This document shows, one piece after another, positions 34,430 through 43,300 of a stretch of DNA of 64,000 nucleotides. The first letter of the stretch is position 1, and every line of letters starts with the position of its first letter. Both the position numbers and the translations under genes were made by a program. This DNA is from Deltaproteobacteria bacterium (GTDB lineage: Bacteria; Myxococcota_A; Polyangia; Nannocystales; Nannocystaceae): NCBI GenBank assembly GCA_016709225.1, contig JADJEE010000012.1, positions 2,523,501 through 2,587,500 on the forward strand. Reading direction: 5' to 3'. A model generated the notes under the pieces. The model was not told where the DNA came from. It ran no database searches and worked only from the letters and a program-made list of their open reading frames with translations.

Positions 34430-36616
34430 TCAGCTGGCGAACTCGAGCCGCTGGGCCTCGAGCACGCGGATGCGATCGCGCACCGCCGCGGCGTCCTCGA
34501 AGCGGAGCTCCTTGGCAAGCGAGGCCATCTGCTGCTTGAGCTCGCGCAGACGTGCGTCGATCTCCGCGGGCAGTAGATCGGTGTCACGCAGCTCTTCGAT
34601 GCCGACCGGCAGCTGCTTGGCGCCAGCGGCCGCGCTCGGGGCCTTGGCGCTGGTGCGTCGCTCGGCGGCGCGCTTCTCGTTCTCGAGCGGATCGATGCCG
34701 CGCCGCGTGGTGCGGGGCACGATGCCGTGCACCACGTTGTAGTCGGCCTGGACCTTGCGACGACGATCGGTCTCGTCCATCGCGAACTTCATGCTGTCGG
34801 TGATGCGGTCGGCGTACATGATCACGCGACCGTCGACATTGCGAGCGGCGCGGCCGATGGTCTGGATCAGGCTCCGCGCCGATCGCAGGAAGCCCTCCTT
34901 GTCGGCGTCGAGGATCGCCACCAGGCTGACCTCGGGGATGTCGAGGCCCTCGCGCAGCAGGTTGATGCCCACCAGCACGTCGAACTCCCCCTGTCGCAGG
35001 CCGCGGATCAGCTCGACGCGCTCGAGGGTCTCGATGTCGGAGTGCAGGTACCGCACCTTCACGCCGAGATCCGCGAAGTACTCCGTCAGATCCTCCGCCA
35101 TGCGCTTGGTCAGCGTCGTGACGAGCACGCGCTCCTGCTTGGCGATGCGCTGCTTGATCTCGTCGAGGAGGTCGTCGACCTGGCCTGCGATCGGCCGCAC
35201 CTCGATCGGTGGATCCAGCAGGCCGGTGGGCCGGATGATCTGCTCGACGACCACGCCGTGGGTGCGCTCGACCTCGTAGTCACCCGGCGTCGCGCTGAGG
35301 AAGATCGCCTGGTGCACCCGCTGCTCCCACTCGGCGAACTGCAGCGGGCGGTTGTCGAGCGCCGACGGCAGACGGAAGCCGTGATCGACCAGGGTCTCCT
35401 TGCGGCTGCGGTCGCCGCGGTACATCGCAGCGACCTGCGAGACCGTCTGGTGCGACTCGTCGACGACCATCAGGTAGTCGTCGGGGAAGTAGTCGAGCAG
35501 GGTGGGTGGCGGCTCGCCAGCCTCGCGGCCGGTCAGATGGCGCGAGTAGTTCTCGATGCCCGAGCAGTGCCCCATCTCCTGCAGCATCTCGAGGTCGAAC
35601 ATCGTGCGCTGCTCGAGCCGCTGGGCCTCGAGCAGCTTCATCTTGTCGTTCAGCTCGACCAGGCGATGTTGCAGCTCGACCTTGATGCCCTCGATCGCGC
35701 GGCGCAGCTGGCTCGCCGGCGTCACGTAGTGGCTGGCGGGGAAGATGCTCGCGCGCTGCAGCGAGGCCTTGGGCTGGCCGCGCAGCGGATCGATCTCGCG
35801 GATCGCCTCGACCTCGTCACCGAAGAACTCGATGCGGATCGCGGTGTCGTCCTCGTAGGCAGGAAACACCTCGACGACGTCCCCGCGCACGCGGAAGCAG
35901 CCACGGTGGAAGTCGATGTCGTTGCGCTCGTACTGCATCTCGACCAGCTTGCGCAGCAGCTTGTCGCGGTCGAGCTCTTCGCCCACGGCGATCTGCGCGA
36001 CCATGCCGAGGTAGGCCTCGGCCGCGCCGATGCCGTAGATGCACGACACGCTCGACACGATGATCACGTCGCGTCGCGACAGCAGCGAGTAGGTCGCCGA
36101 GTGGCGCATGCGATCGAGCTGCTCGTTGATGTTCGAGTCCTTCTCGATGAAGGTGTCGGTCGAAGGCACGTAGGCCTCCGGTTGGTAGTAGTCGTAGTAC
36201 GACACGAAGTACTCGACCGCGTTGTGGGGGAACAGCGCCTTGAACTCCGCGTACAGCTGCGCCGCGAGCGTCTTGTTGTGCGCGAGGATGATGGTCGGCC
36301 GCTGCGTGCGGGCGATGACGTTGGCGATCGTGAAGGTCTTGCCGCTGCCGGTGATGCCGAGCAGCACCTGCGCGGCTTCACCGGCCTCGACGCCGGCGAC
36401 CAACGCATCGATGGCCGCGGGTTGGCCACCCGCGGGGGTGAAGCTCGACACCAGCTCGAACGGGTGCTCGAGCCCGGGCCGCGGAATCACGACCTTGCGG
36501 GGGTCCCATTCCTCGCCGGTGTCGAGCGTCGGCGCGGGCGCACGACGATGCGCGACGGTGCCGGGCGGGGCAGCGGGCGACACGGACGCGGGCGGAACTC
36601 GGCGACGCGGCGGCAT
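34430..36616 (-). CDS. uvrB: Excinuclease ABC subunit B (UvrB)
   Basis: A 728-residue helicase-like subunit that verifies damage in nucleotide excision repair. Walker A is GITGSGKT; the β-hairpin region has YYDYYQPEAYVP. Helicase motifs VVDESHQTV, LVTTLTKRMAEDL, GINLLREGLDIPEVSL and IQTIGRAARN follow, and the UVR motif closes the C-terminus (LKQQMASLAKELRFEDAAAVRD). The protein is about 55 residues longer than E. coli UvrB, mostly from a Pro/Ala/Arg-rich N-terminal extension. There is no Shine–Dalgarno before the ATG; a promoter ends 9 bases upstream. Confidence 0.97.
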   Translation of the reverse strand: MPPRRRVPPASVSPAAPPGTVAHRRAPAPTLDTGEEWDPRKVVIPRPGLEHPFELVSSFTPAGGQPAAIDALVAGVEAGEAAQVLLGITGSGKTFTIANVIARTQRPTIILAHNKTLAAQLYAEFKALFPHNAVEYFVSYYDYYQPEAYVPSTDTFIEKDSNINEQLDRMRHSATYSLLSRRDVIIVSSVSCIYGIGAAEAYLGMVAQIAVGEELDRDKLLRKLVEMQYERNDIDFHRGCFRVRGDVVEVFPAYEDDTAIRIEFFGDEVEAIREIDPLRGQPKASLQRASIFPASHYVTPASQLRRAIEGIKVELQHRLVELNDKMKLLEAQRLEQRTMFDLEMLQEMGHCSGIENYSRHLTGREAGEPPPTLLDYFPDDYLMVVDESHQTVSQVAAMYRGDRSRKETLVDHGFRLPSALDNRPLQFAEWEQRVHQAIFLSATPGDYEVERTHGVVVEQIIRPTGLLDPPIEVRPIAGQVDDLLDEIKQRIAKQERVLVTTLTKRMAEDLTEYFADLGVKVRYLHSDIETLERVELIRGLRQGEFDVLVGINLLREGLDIPEVSLVAILDADKEGFLRSARSLIQTIGRAARNVDGRVIMYADRITDSMKFAMDETDRRRKVQADYNVVHGIVPRTTRRGIDPLENEKRAAERRTSAKAPSAAAGAKQLPVGIEELRDTDLLPAEIDARLRELKQQMASLAKELRFEDAAAVRDRIRVLEAQRLEFAS

Positions 36617-36625
36617 GGGGAAGGC

Positions 36626-36655
36626 ACGTTATGGGCTGCTCGCGGGCTTTCGCAA
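36626..36655 (-). promoter_or_regulatory. Putative promoter giving a near-leaderless uvrB mRNA
   Basis: On the minus strand, TTGCGA (36655 to 36650), an 18-base spacer and TAACGT (36631 to 36626). The hexamer ends 9 bases before the ATG, so transcription should begin at or within a few bases of the start codon. I saw no LexA box. Confidence 0.5.
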
Positions 36656-36751
36656 GGGCGAGCGCGGCGCGCCGGTGTGGCCGCGCGCGCGGCCATCGTG
36701 CGGGTCTCGTTCGGAGACGGTGGGCGGGCGCGCGCATGTTACGGTGGGTTG

Positions 36752-37459
36752 ATGGCCGAATCGGATGAACGGTCCCCCAGCGGTGCGCCGATCCTGCGTC
36801 ACACGGCGGCGGCGCCGAGTGACGACGTCGCCCACGCGGACGACGAGCGCGTTGCGAATCACCTGAGCGGTGTGCTCGGCGGCGAGAGCATGGTCTTCCA
36901 CGAGCTCGTCTCGGATCGCGTGCACATCGACGTGCACATGTTCGCGCCGACCTCGGATCGCCCGAGCTTCGTGCTCGCGACCTCGGGCATGAGCGCGCGC
37001 GCGATGACCATGCCGGCGGGCTTCGAGCAACCCGAGCAGTGGTGCTTCGGCGAGCTCATGATGAGCCTGCCGCCGACCTGGAAGCTCGAGCAGCGCGACT
37101 TCGACGACGAGCGCAACTACTGGCCGGTGCGGCTGCTCAAGATGCTCGCGCGACTGCCCCACGAGTACGCGACCTGGCTCGGATGGGGCCACACGATCCC
37201 CAATGGCGATCCTGCGCGGCCGTACGCACCCGGCACCGAGTTGTGTGGCGCGATGGTGATCCCGCCGTTCGCCTTCGGTCGCGAGCTCTTCGAGGTGCCG
37301 GGCGACCCCATCGTGCACGTGTACCAGGTGCTGCCGCTCACCGCGGCCGAGATGGACTTCAAGCTGCGATCGGGTGTCGATGCCTTGCTCGAGCGCATGG
37401 AGGCCGCCGACGACGGGATCTACGGCCCGCTCGACGCGGCGCGACGGAGCACCGTGTGA
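36752..37459 (+). CDS. Suppressor-of-fused (SUFU) domain protein
   Basis: A 235-residue protein that is nearly all SUFU domain. Segments include VFHELVSDRVHIDVHMFAPT, FVLATSGMSARAMTMP, WCFGELMMSLPPTWKL, YWPVRLLKMLARLPHEYATW, and VHVYQVLPLTAAEMDFK. In animals SUFU regulates Hedgehog signalling. In bacteria the domain is often found among toxin-immunity proteins, though many copies are orphans. No toxin is adjacent here. A TACGGT −10-like hexamer ends 6 bases before the ATG. The stop overlaps the next start. Confidence 0.85.
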   Translation: MAESDERSPSGAPILRHTAAAPSDDVAHADDERVANHLSGVLGGESMVFHELVSDRVHIDVHMFAPTSDRPSFVLATSGMSARAMTMPAGFEQPEQWCFGELMMSLPPTWKLEQRDFDDERNYWPVRLLKMLARLPHEYATWLGWGHTIPNGDPARPYAPGTELCGAMVIPPFAFGRELFEVPGDPIVHVYQVLPLTAAEMDFKLRSGVDALLERMEAADDGIYGPLDAARRSTV

Positions 37460-37698
37460 TGGACGATCCAGGCCACGCATCGGCCCGATGCGACCCAGAG
37501 GGGGGTCGCTCGAAGGGGTCGAGTCGGCGACGTGAAGGTCGGCGGGGTTCCATCGGTGAGGGCGTGCTCGAGTCGGCGGCCGCCGACGACCAACACGCGG
37601 CGCCACTGCGATCGTGGGTGATCGAGTACGTGCTCATCGGCCTGGTCACCACGGGCTTCGGCACCTGCGGGCTCGCGCAGCTCTTCGGAGCTCACTGA
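37459..37698 (+). CDS. Small single-pass membrane protein, unknown
   Basis: Seventy-nine residues starting with an ATG that overlaps the SUFU gene stop (TGATG). An Arg/Gly/Ser-rich N-terminal half is followed by IEYVLIGLVTTGFGTCGLAQ, one membrane segment close to the C-terminus. Support comes from the coupled start and the hydrophobic segment; no homologue recognised. Confidence 0.45.
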   Translation: MDDPGHASARCDPEGGRSKGSSRRREGRRGSIGEGVLESAAADDQHAAPLRSWVIEYVLIGLVTTGFGTCGLAQLFGAH

Positions 37699-37913
37699 CG
37701 TTCGGACCGGTTCGCTCCCGCGGAGCACGCGAGTGGTTGCCGGCACCGGCACCGCTCCGGCCATGGACCGCACGTCGCACGGTCCGCGCTCGAGGCGGGC
37801 TCGCGTAGGCCGCATGCGGATGCGGGGGTGGCCGTTGTGCCAGTGGCCGGGTCGAGGGCGGCAGGTCGCGGGGTCCGGCGTTCGACCGTCGTGCCGTGTC
37901 ATGCTCCGCGGCC

Positions 37914-38810
37914 GTGACGTCACTCGAGCCGCCCGCGTCCGACGAGGCTGCTCGCACGCGTGCGATCGGGCTCGGGTACGGCGTGGCGGCGTACGTCACG
38001 TGGGGCATCCTTCCGCTCTACTTCAAGCTGCTGCGCGAGGTGCCGGCGCTGCAGACGTTGGCGCATCGCATCGTGTGGGCGACGGTGTTGTTGGCGGCGG
38101 TGATCACCTGGCGTCGGAGCTGGCGCAGCGGTTACGACGATGTGCGTCGCGCCGGCGCGTGGCGGTTCATCCCGACCACGGTGCTGCTGTCGTGCAACTG
38201 GCTGGTCTACATCTGGTCGGTGAACAGCGGTCGCGTGCTCGAGGCGAGCCTCGGCTACTTCGTGACGCCGCTGGTCAACGTCGGGCTCGGCGTGTGGCTG
38301 CTGCACGAGCGGTTGTCGCGGACGGCTGGGATCGCGGTGGCGATCGCGGCGGTCGGGGTCGCGGTGCTGGTGATCGGCACCGGCACGCTGCCGTGGATCC
38401 CCTTTGCGCTCGCCGGTTCGTTCGGGACCTACGGCCTGCTGCGCAAGCGGATCGCCGTCGCGCCGGTGCCGGCCTTGCTGGTCGAGACCGCACTCATGGT
38501 GCCGCTGGCGGCCGGCTACCTGCTGTGGCGACCTGCCGAGGCCGCGGCCTTCGGGGTCACGCCGCAGATCGATGGTCTGCTGCTGGCGTCGGGGGCGGTC
38601 ACGGCATTCCCGCTGATCTGGTTCGGGCACGCCGCGCGGCGGGTGCAGCTCACCACCCTGGGTGTGCTGCAGTACCTCTCGCCGAGCATGTCGTTCGTGA
38701 TGGCGGTGACGCTCTTCGGCGAGCCGTTCGGGCTGTGGCACGCGATCGCCTTCGGGCTGATCTGGACCTCGCTGGCGGTGTTCGGCCTCGACGCCGCTCG
38801 TCGGCGCTAG
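37914..38810 (+). CDS. rarD: EamA-family transporter, RarD type
   Basis: About 298 residues with ten hydrophobic helices of the drug/metabolite transporter superfamily. The RarD subgroup is indicated by YVTWGILPLYFKLLREVPAL, QTLAHRIVWATVLLA, VNSGRVLEASLGYFVTPLVN, and FGTYGLLRKRI. The GTG at 37914 gives the usual N-terminus; a GTG at 37896 would add six residues. RarD was first linked to chloramphenicol resistance; the substrate is unknown. Confidence 0.85.
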   Translation: MTSLEPPASDEAARTRAIGLGYGVAAYVTWGILPLYFKLLREVPALQTLAHRIVWATVLLAAVITWRRSWRSGYDDVRRAGAWRFIPTTVLLSCNWLVYIWSVNSGRVLEASLGYFVTPLVNVGLGVWLLHERLSRTAGIAVAIAAVGVAVLVIGTGTLPWIPFALAGSFGTYGLLRKRIAVAPVPALLVETALMVPLAAGYLLWRPAEAAAFGVTPQIDGLLLASGAVTAFPLIWFGHAARRVQLTTLGVLQYLSPSMSFVMAVTLFGEPFGLWHAIAFGLIWTSLAVFGLDAARRR

Positions 38811-38837
38811 CCGTCGCTCGGCGTTCTCCGGGGCTGC

Positions 38838-38843
38838 TAGCAT
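38838..38843 (+). promoter_or_regulatory. −10-like element directly upstream of thiE
   Basis: TAGCAT, within TGCTAGCAT, ends 8 bases before the GTG at 38852, consistent with a leaderless transcript. No good −35 was found. Confidence 0.35.
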
Positions 38844-38851
38844 CCCCGCGC

Positions 38852-39808
38852 GTGTCCATGCTCGCCGCCGGCCTCTACGCGATCCTCGACCTCCCCCATC
38901 GAGGTGGCCTCGCGCCGGAGCAGGTGGTGGCGGCGCTGGTCGAGGGCGCCCGCGCGGGGCTGGCCGCGGTGCAGCTGCGGGCCAAGCACGCCGGCACCGG
39001 CGAGCGCATCGCGTGGCTCGAGCGCCTGCTGCCCATCTGTGCCGCCGCCGGGGTGCCGCTATTCGCCAACGACGACCTCGACGCGGCGCTCGCCGTGCCG
39101 GGGGTCGCCGGCGTCCACCTCGGCCAGGGCGATGCCGGCTTCGACCGCATCGACGAGGTCCGAGCGCGGGCGGCCGCCGGCTTCGCGGTCGGCATCTCGA
39201 CCCACTCGCTGCCGCAGCTGCGCGCGGCGCTGGCCCAACGACCCGACTACGTCGCCTTCGGACCGGTGTTCTCGACCACCTCGAAGCGGGATGCCGATCC
39301 CACGGTCGGGCTCGAGGGGCTGGCCGACGCCGGCCGCGTCGCCGCGCGCCCGCTGGTCGCGATCGGAGGGCTCGATGTCGAGCGTGCTGCGCAGGCCGTC
39401 GCCGTTGGTGCGGATCGCATCGCGGTGATCGGTGGGCTCGTCGCGACGACCGCCGAAGAGATCTCTTCGCGTGCGCGCGCCTACGTGGCGGCGATCACCG
39501 AGGCCGCGCGATGGTGGTCCATCGACGAGGTGCACGCCGCGATCCCGGTGCTGTCGAAGCCGACCCTCGAGGGGCTCGCGCGCTGGGGGGACGACCTCGG
39601 CGTGTTGGCGCAGATGCGACTCCCCGCCCGCTTCAGCCCGCGTTTCGAGGGGGGCTGCGCCCAGTTCCGGGCTCGCGACGTCTGCGATCTGCAGTGGGCG
39701 CTGGGCAAACATGCGGGCGAGAGCTGGGCGCAGTGGACGGCGCGCGGTGACACGGACGGGAGCGCCACATTGGTGCAGCTACGCTCGCTCGATCGCGCAC
39801 GGTCGTGA
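38852..39808 (+). CDS. thiE: Thiamine-phosphate synthase (ThiE-like) with C-terminal extension
   Basis: About 318 residues. The first 210 form a ThiE TIM barrel that joins HMP-pyrophosphate and thiazole phosphate: AVQLRAKHAGTGE, LFANDDLDAAL, GVHLGQGDAG, DYVAFGPVFSTTSK and VAIGGLD. ThiE proteins usually end near residue 215. Here another 105 residues follow (WWSIDEVHAAIPVLSKPTLE… to …LVQLRSLDRARS), with no family I recognise. TenI, a regulator-like paralogue, is an alternative for the barrel, but the substrate-loop residues favour ThiE. The start is GTG at 38852 or ATG at 38858. Confidence 0.8.
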   Translation: MSMLAAGLYAILDLPHRGGLAPEQVVAALVEGARAGLAAVQLRAKHAGTGERIAWLERLLPICAAAGVPLFANDDLDAALAVPGVAGVHLGQGDAGFDRIDEVRARAAAGFAVGISTHSLPQLRAALAQRPDYVAFGPVFSTTSKRDADPTVGLEGLADAGRVAARPLVAIGGLDVERAAQAVAVGADRIAVIGGLVATTAEEISSRARAYVAAITEAARWWSIDEVHAAIPVLSKPTLEGLARWGDDLGVLAQMRLPARFSPRFEGGCAQFRARDVCDLQWALGKHAGESWAQWTARGDTDGSATLVQLRSLDRARS

Positions 39809-39903
39809 CGCGTCGGGGTTTCGCGACCACGACATCGCGATCACGGTCGCGAAGAATTTCTCGATCGCGATCCGTCCAAGAATTTGCGCGTGCGCCATTC
39901 GAG

Positions 39904-40110
39904 ATGCAGATTCAGATCATGATGGGCGTACGTCGAACGGTCGCGAAGCCAGTGGGCTCGCGACGCGCCGTCACGGGGCCCTTGCCGCAACTGCCGCTGC
40001 GAGCACTGCGGGGCCCGAAGACCCTCGAGGATCGTCTGATCCCAGGGCTGTTCCTGTTCGCTTTCGTCGGTTTGCTCGCGATCCAGGTGTTCCTGGCGCT
40101 GAAGCACTGA
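39904..40110 (+). CDS. Small membrane protein, unknown
   Basis: Sixty-eight residues from an ATG at 39904 (a second ATG at 39919 is possible). A basic, Pro-containing N-terminal half is followed by DRLIPGLFLFAFVGLLAIQV and FLALKH, one membrane segment at the very C-terminus. It lies between thiE and the giant TPR gene on the same strand. The frame is plausible but there is no homology evidence. Confidence 0.4.
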   Translation: MQIQIMMGVRRTVAKPVGSRRAVTGPLPQLPLRALRGPKTLEDRLIPGLFLFAFVGLLAIQVFLALKH

Positions 40111-40386
40111 AGGTCTGTCGCTCGGCAACGGCGTGCACGCCCTCGCGTTTGCGGGCGGCGATGCCCGATGGTGCCCGGTGCGCGAACACGGCTCGAGGGC
40201 AGCGGCCACTCGGGCGCGCTCCTTGGTGTCGAACCCGTCAGCGATCCGACGCTCGCATCACGCGAGCCGTCGGCGCCTGCGCTCGAAAGCGTCGCAAGGG
40301 GGCGCCCGTGCCCGAAAAAGGCTGCTCGGGCGCTGCGCCGACCCGTATCATCGACTGCGCTGGCGGTCTGCCGGCTCGCAAGAGAC

Positions 40387-43300
40387 GTGACCACGCCCAA
40401 CGATCCCTCCCGGCGCAAGCCTCCTCCTCCTCCGGGTCTCGCGCGGCGGCCGAATCCGCCCGACGCGGGCAAGCCCGGCGAGCCGTCGTCGAGCCCGGGT
40501 GCTGCGGCCAAGCCGGGCGGGCCGGGTGCGACGCTGCCCAAGCCGCCGGCCGTGCGACGCGGGACGCAGCCGTCGATCCCGCCGACGCCGTCACCGGTCC
40601 CCGCGGTCGCAGCGACCGCGACCGGTGTCTTCGAGATCTCCGACGAGGAGCTCGAGCCCAGCCCGCCGGCGCGGGCGTCGAGCCGATCGCTGCCCGCCGT
40701 CCCCCCGGAGCCAGGCGAAGCGGAGCTCGTCGTGCCGGCGATCGCGGCACCACCTCCGGCCGTCGCGCCGCCCACGATTGCGCCACCGACGATCGCACCG
40801 ACAGGCGCGGCGACGCCCGCGACTGCGCCACCGACGATCGCATCGACGAGCACGGCGACGGCCGCGGGTGCGAGCGGAGAGTCGCCCAAGCCGCCGAGCG
40901 TGCCCCCGCGGACGCCACCCGCGATCAAGCCCCCGGCGCCGCCCCGTCCCGCCCCTGCCGCGGTCGGTCGACCCGCGATCGCACCGGCGCCGCGTCCCGG
41001 AGCGCCTGCGCCAGCATCCGCCGAGCGGCCCCGCGTCGCCACGCCGATGCCGAGCCCCGCGCCCACCCGCGCCGAGGGACCGCTCCCGACCCTCGCGGTC
41101 GGTCCCTCGCCGGTGCCCGCCGGCGCGACGCCGGTCGCCGACGCGATGCGCGACGCCCATGCCGAGGACGCCCGCGCCGCGATCATCAGCTACGTCGAGC
41201 TGCTCGGTCGCACCGACGACGTCGCCCGCCGCGGTCGCATCTGCTTCGAGATCGCGCGACTGCACGAGCTGCTGCGCGAGTACGAGGCCGCGCAACACAA
41301 CTACCTGCAGGCGCTCAACGCCAGCCCCGAGCACCTCCCCGCGGTCGTGGGCGCGCGCCGGGTCGCGCTGCGTCGCGGCAGCTGGGACGCCGTCGTCGAG
41401 CTGTTCGATCGCGAGATCCGTCTCACCGCCGATCGCGGCGCGAAGGCGGCGCTGCTGCTCGCGAAGGGCCGCGTGCTGGAGGATCGCCTGCGCCAGCTGC
41501 CGGCGGCGCGCGAGGCCTATGCCGCCGCGATCGAGCTCGCCGATCCCGACGTCGCACTGTTCCACGCGATGGCGCAGATCGATGCCCGCGCCGCCTCGTG
41601 GGACGCGCTCGAGCGGCTGTACGAGTCATCGGCCAACGTGCTCGCCGACGACGCGAGCCTGCGCGCCGCGATGTTGTGCCAGCGTGCGCGTCTGCGCGAG
41701 CTGCATCGCGACGATCTCGACGGCGCCGCGCAGCTCTACGCGCAGGCCTTCGAGCTCGACGACGCCGCGCCTGGGGCCGCCGCCGCGCTCGAGCGACTCT
41801 ACGCCCGTCGAGGTCGCCATCGTGAGCTGGCGGCGTTGCTCGAGCGCGAGGCCGACCTCGTCACCGACCCCGGCTCGCGCGCGCTGATCCTGCACCGCGC
41901 TGCACTCGTGACGCTCGAGCGCATCGGTGATCGGGCCGCCGCGCGAGCGCTGCTGGAGCGCGCCGAGAAGACCTCACCAGGCCAGCCGGTGGTGCTCGAG
42001 GCACTCGTGCGCGTGTACGAGGACGCCGCGCAGTGGCCCGAGCTGGTGCGCACGCTCGCGACGCTGACCGAGGCTACCCACGAGCCCGGCGAGCGCTTGG
42101 GCCTGCTGCATCGCATCGGCATGGTCTGCCTCGACGGGCTGGACGATCGCGACGGTGCGATCGCAGCGTTCGAGGCCCTGCTCGAGATCGACGCCGCGCA
42201 CGTGCCGGCGCTGCGAGCCCTCGCGCCGCTGTACACCGCGACCTCGCGCTTCGACGCACTGGTGAAGATGCACCGTGGTGAGGCTGGCACCGCGCGCGAG
42301 CCCCATCGCCGCGCCAGCGCCCACGCGAGAGCCGGCGAGATTCTCGAGCGACTCGAGCGCTTCGACGAGGCCATCGGCGAGCACGAGCACGCGCTCGCGC
42401 TGGTACCCGACATGCTGCCGTCGTTCGAGGCGTTGGTCGGCCTGTTGGCCCGCGCGCAGCGGCACCGCGCGCTCATCGAGCTCTACGAGCGACAGCTCGA
42501 GCGATTCGATCTCGAGCGGCGGATCGAGTCGTTGTTCGCGATCGGCGATCTCTACCGCGGTCCGCTCGCCGATCCCGAGCAGGCCGAGTTCGCGTACCGC
42601 CGCATCCTCAAGCTGCGGCCGCAGCACCTGGGCGCGATCCATGCGCTCGCGCGCGTGGCCGCGGCCGCCGGCCGCTGGCGTTCGCTCATCGAGGCGCTCG
42701 AGCTCGAGGCCGGCATCGCCACTGCGCCGCACCAGGTCGCCGATCTGCTGCATCGCATCGGCGAGATCCTCGACGAGCGACTCGAGCGGCGCGACGAAGC
42801 CATCGCGCGCCTGCGTAGCGTGCTCGCGCTCGAGCCCGCCCACGCCGCCACGCTGGCCACGCTCGGGCGCATCTTCCACGCCGAGGGCCGCTGGGCCGAT
42901 CTCGCGGAGATCTACCAGCGCGAGCTCGACGCGGCGACCGACGAGTCGACCCAGGTCGCGCTGCTGCACAAGCTCGGGGAGCTGCACGCGCGCCAGCTCG
43001 CCGATCTCGACCAGGCCACCGGGTTCCTGCGCCGAGCTCTCGATCTCGATCCACGCCACGGCGCCTCGTTGCAGGCGCTCTCGCGGATCCTCCGTGGGCG
43101 CGCGCAGTGGCGCGAGCTCGCGGCGCTGGCCGAGTTGGAGCGCGATGGCTTCCGCGATCCGGCCAGCCGTGCGCTCGCCAGCTTCCAGCTGGGCTTGCTG
43201 TACGAGGAGCGCCTCGACGATCGCGCGGCCGCCGAGCGTTGCTACTCGCTCGCGGTCGAGCTGAGCCCGAGCAATCGTCCGGCCGCCGATGCGCTCGCGC

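Noticed and set aside
34727..36751. An open frame antisense to uvrB that runs in frame into the SUFU gene
   Set aside because: Only the part from 36752 matches a family. The upstream 675 codons are a shadow of uvrB.
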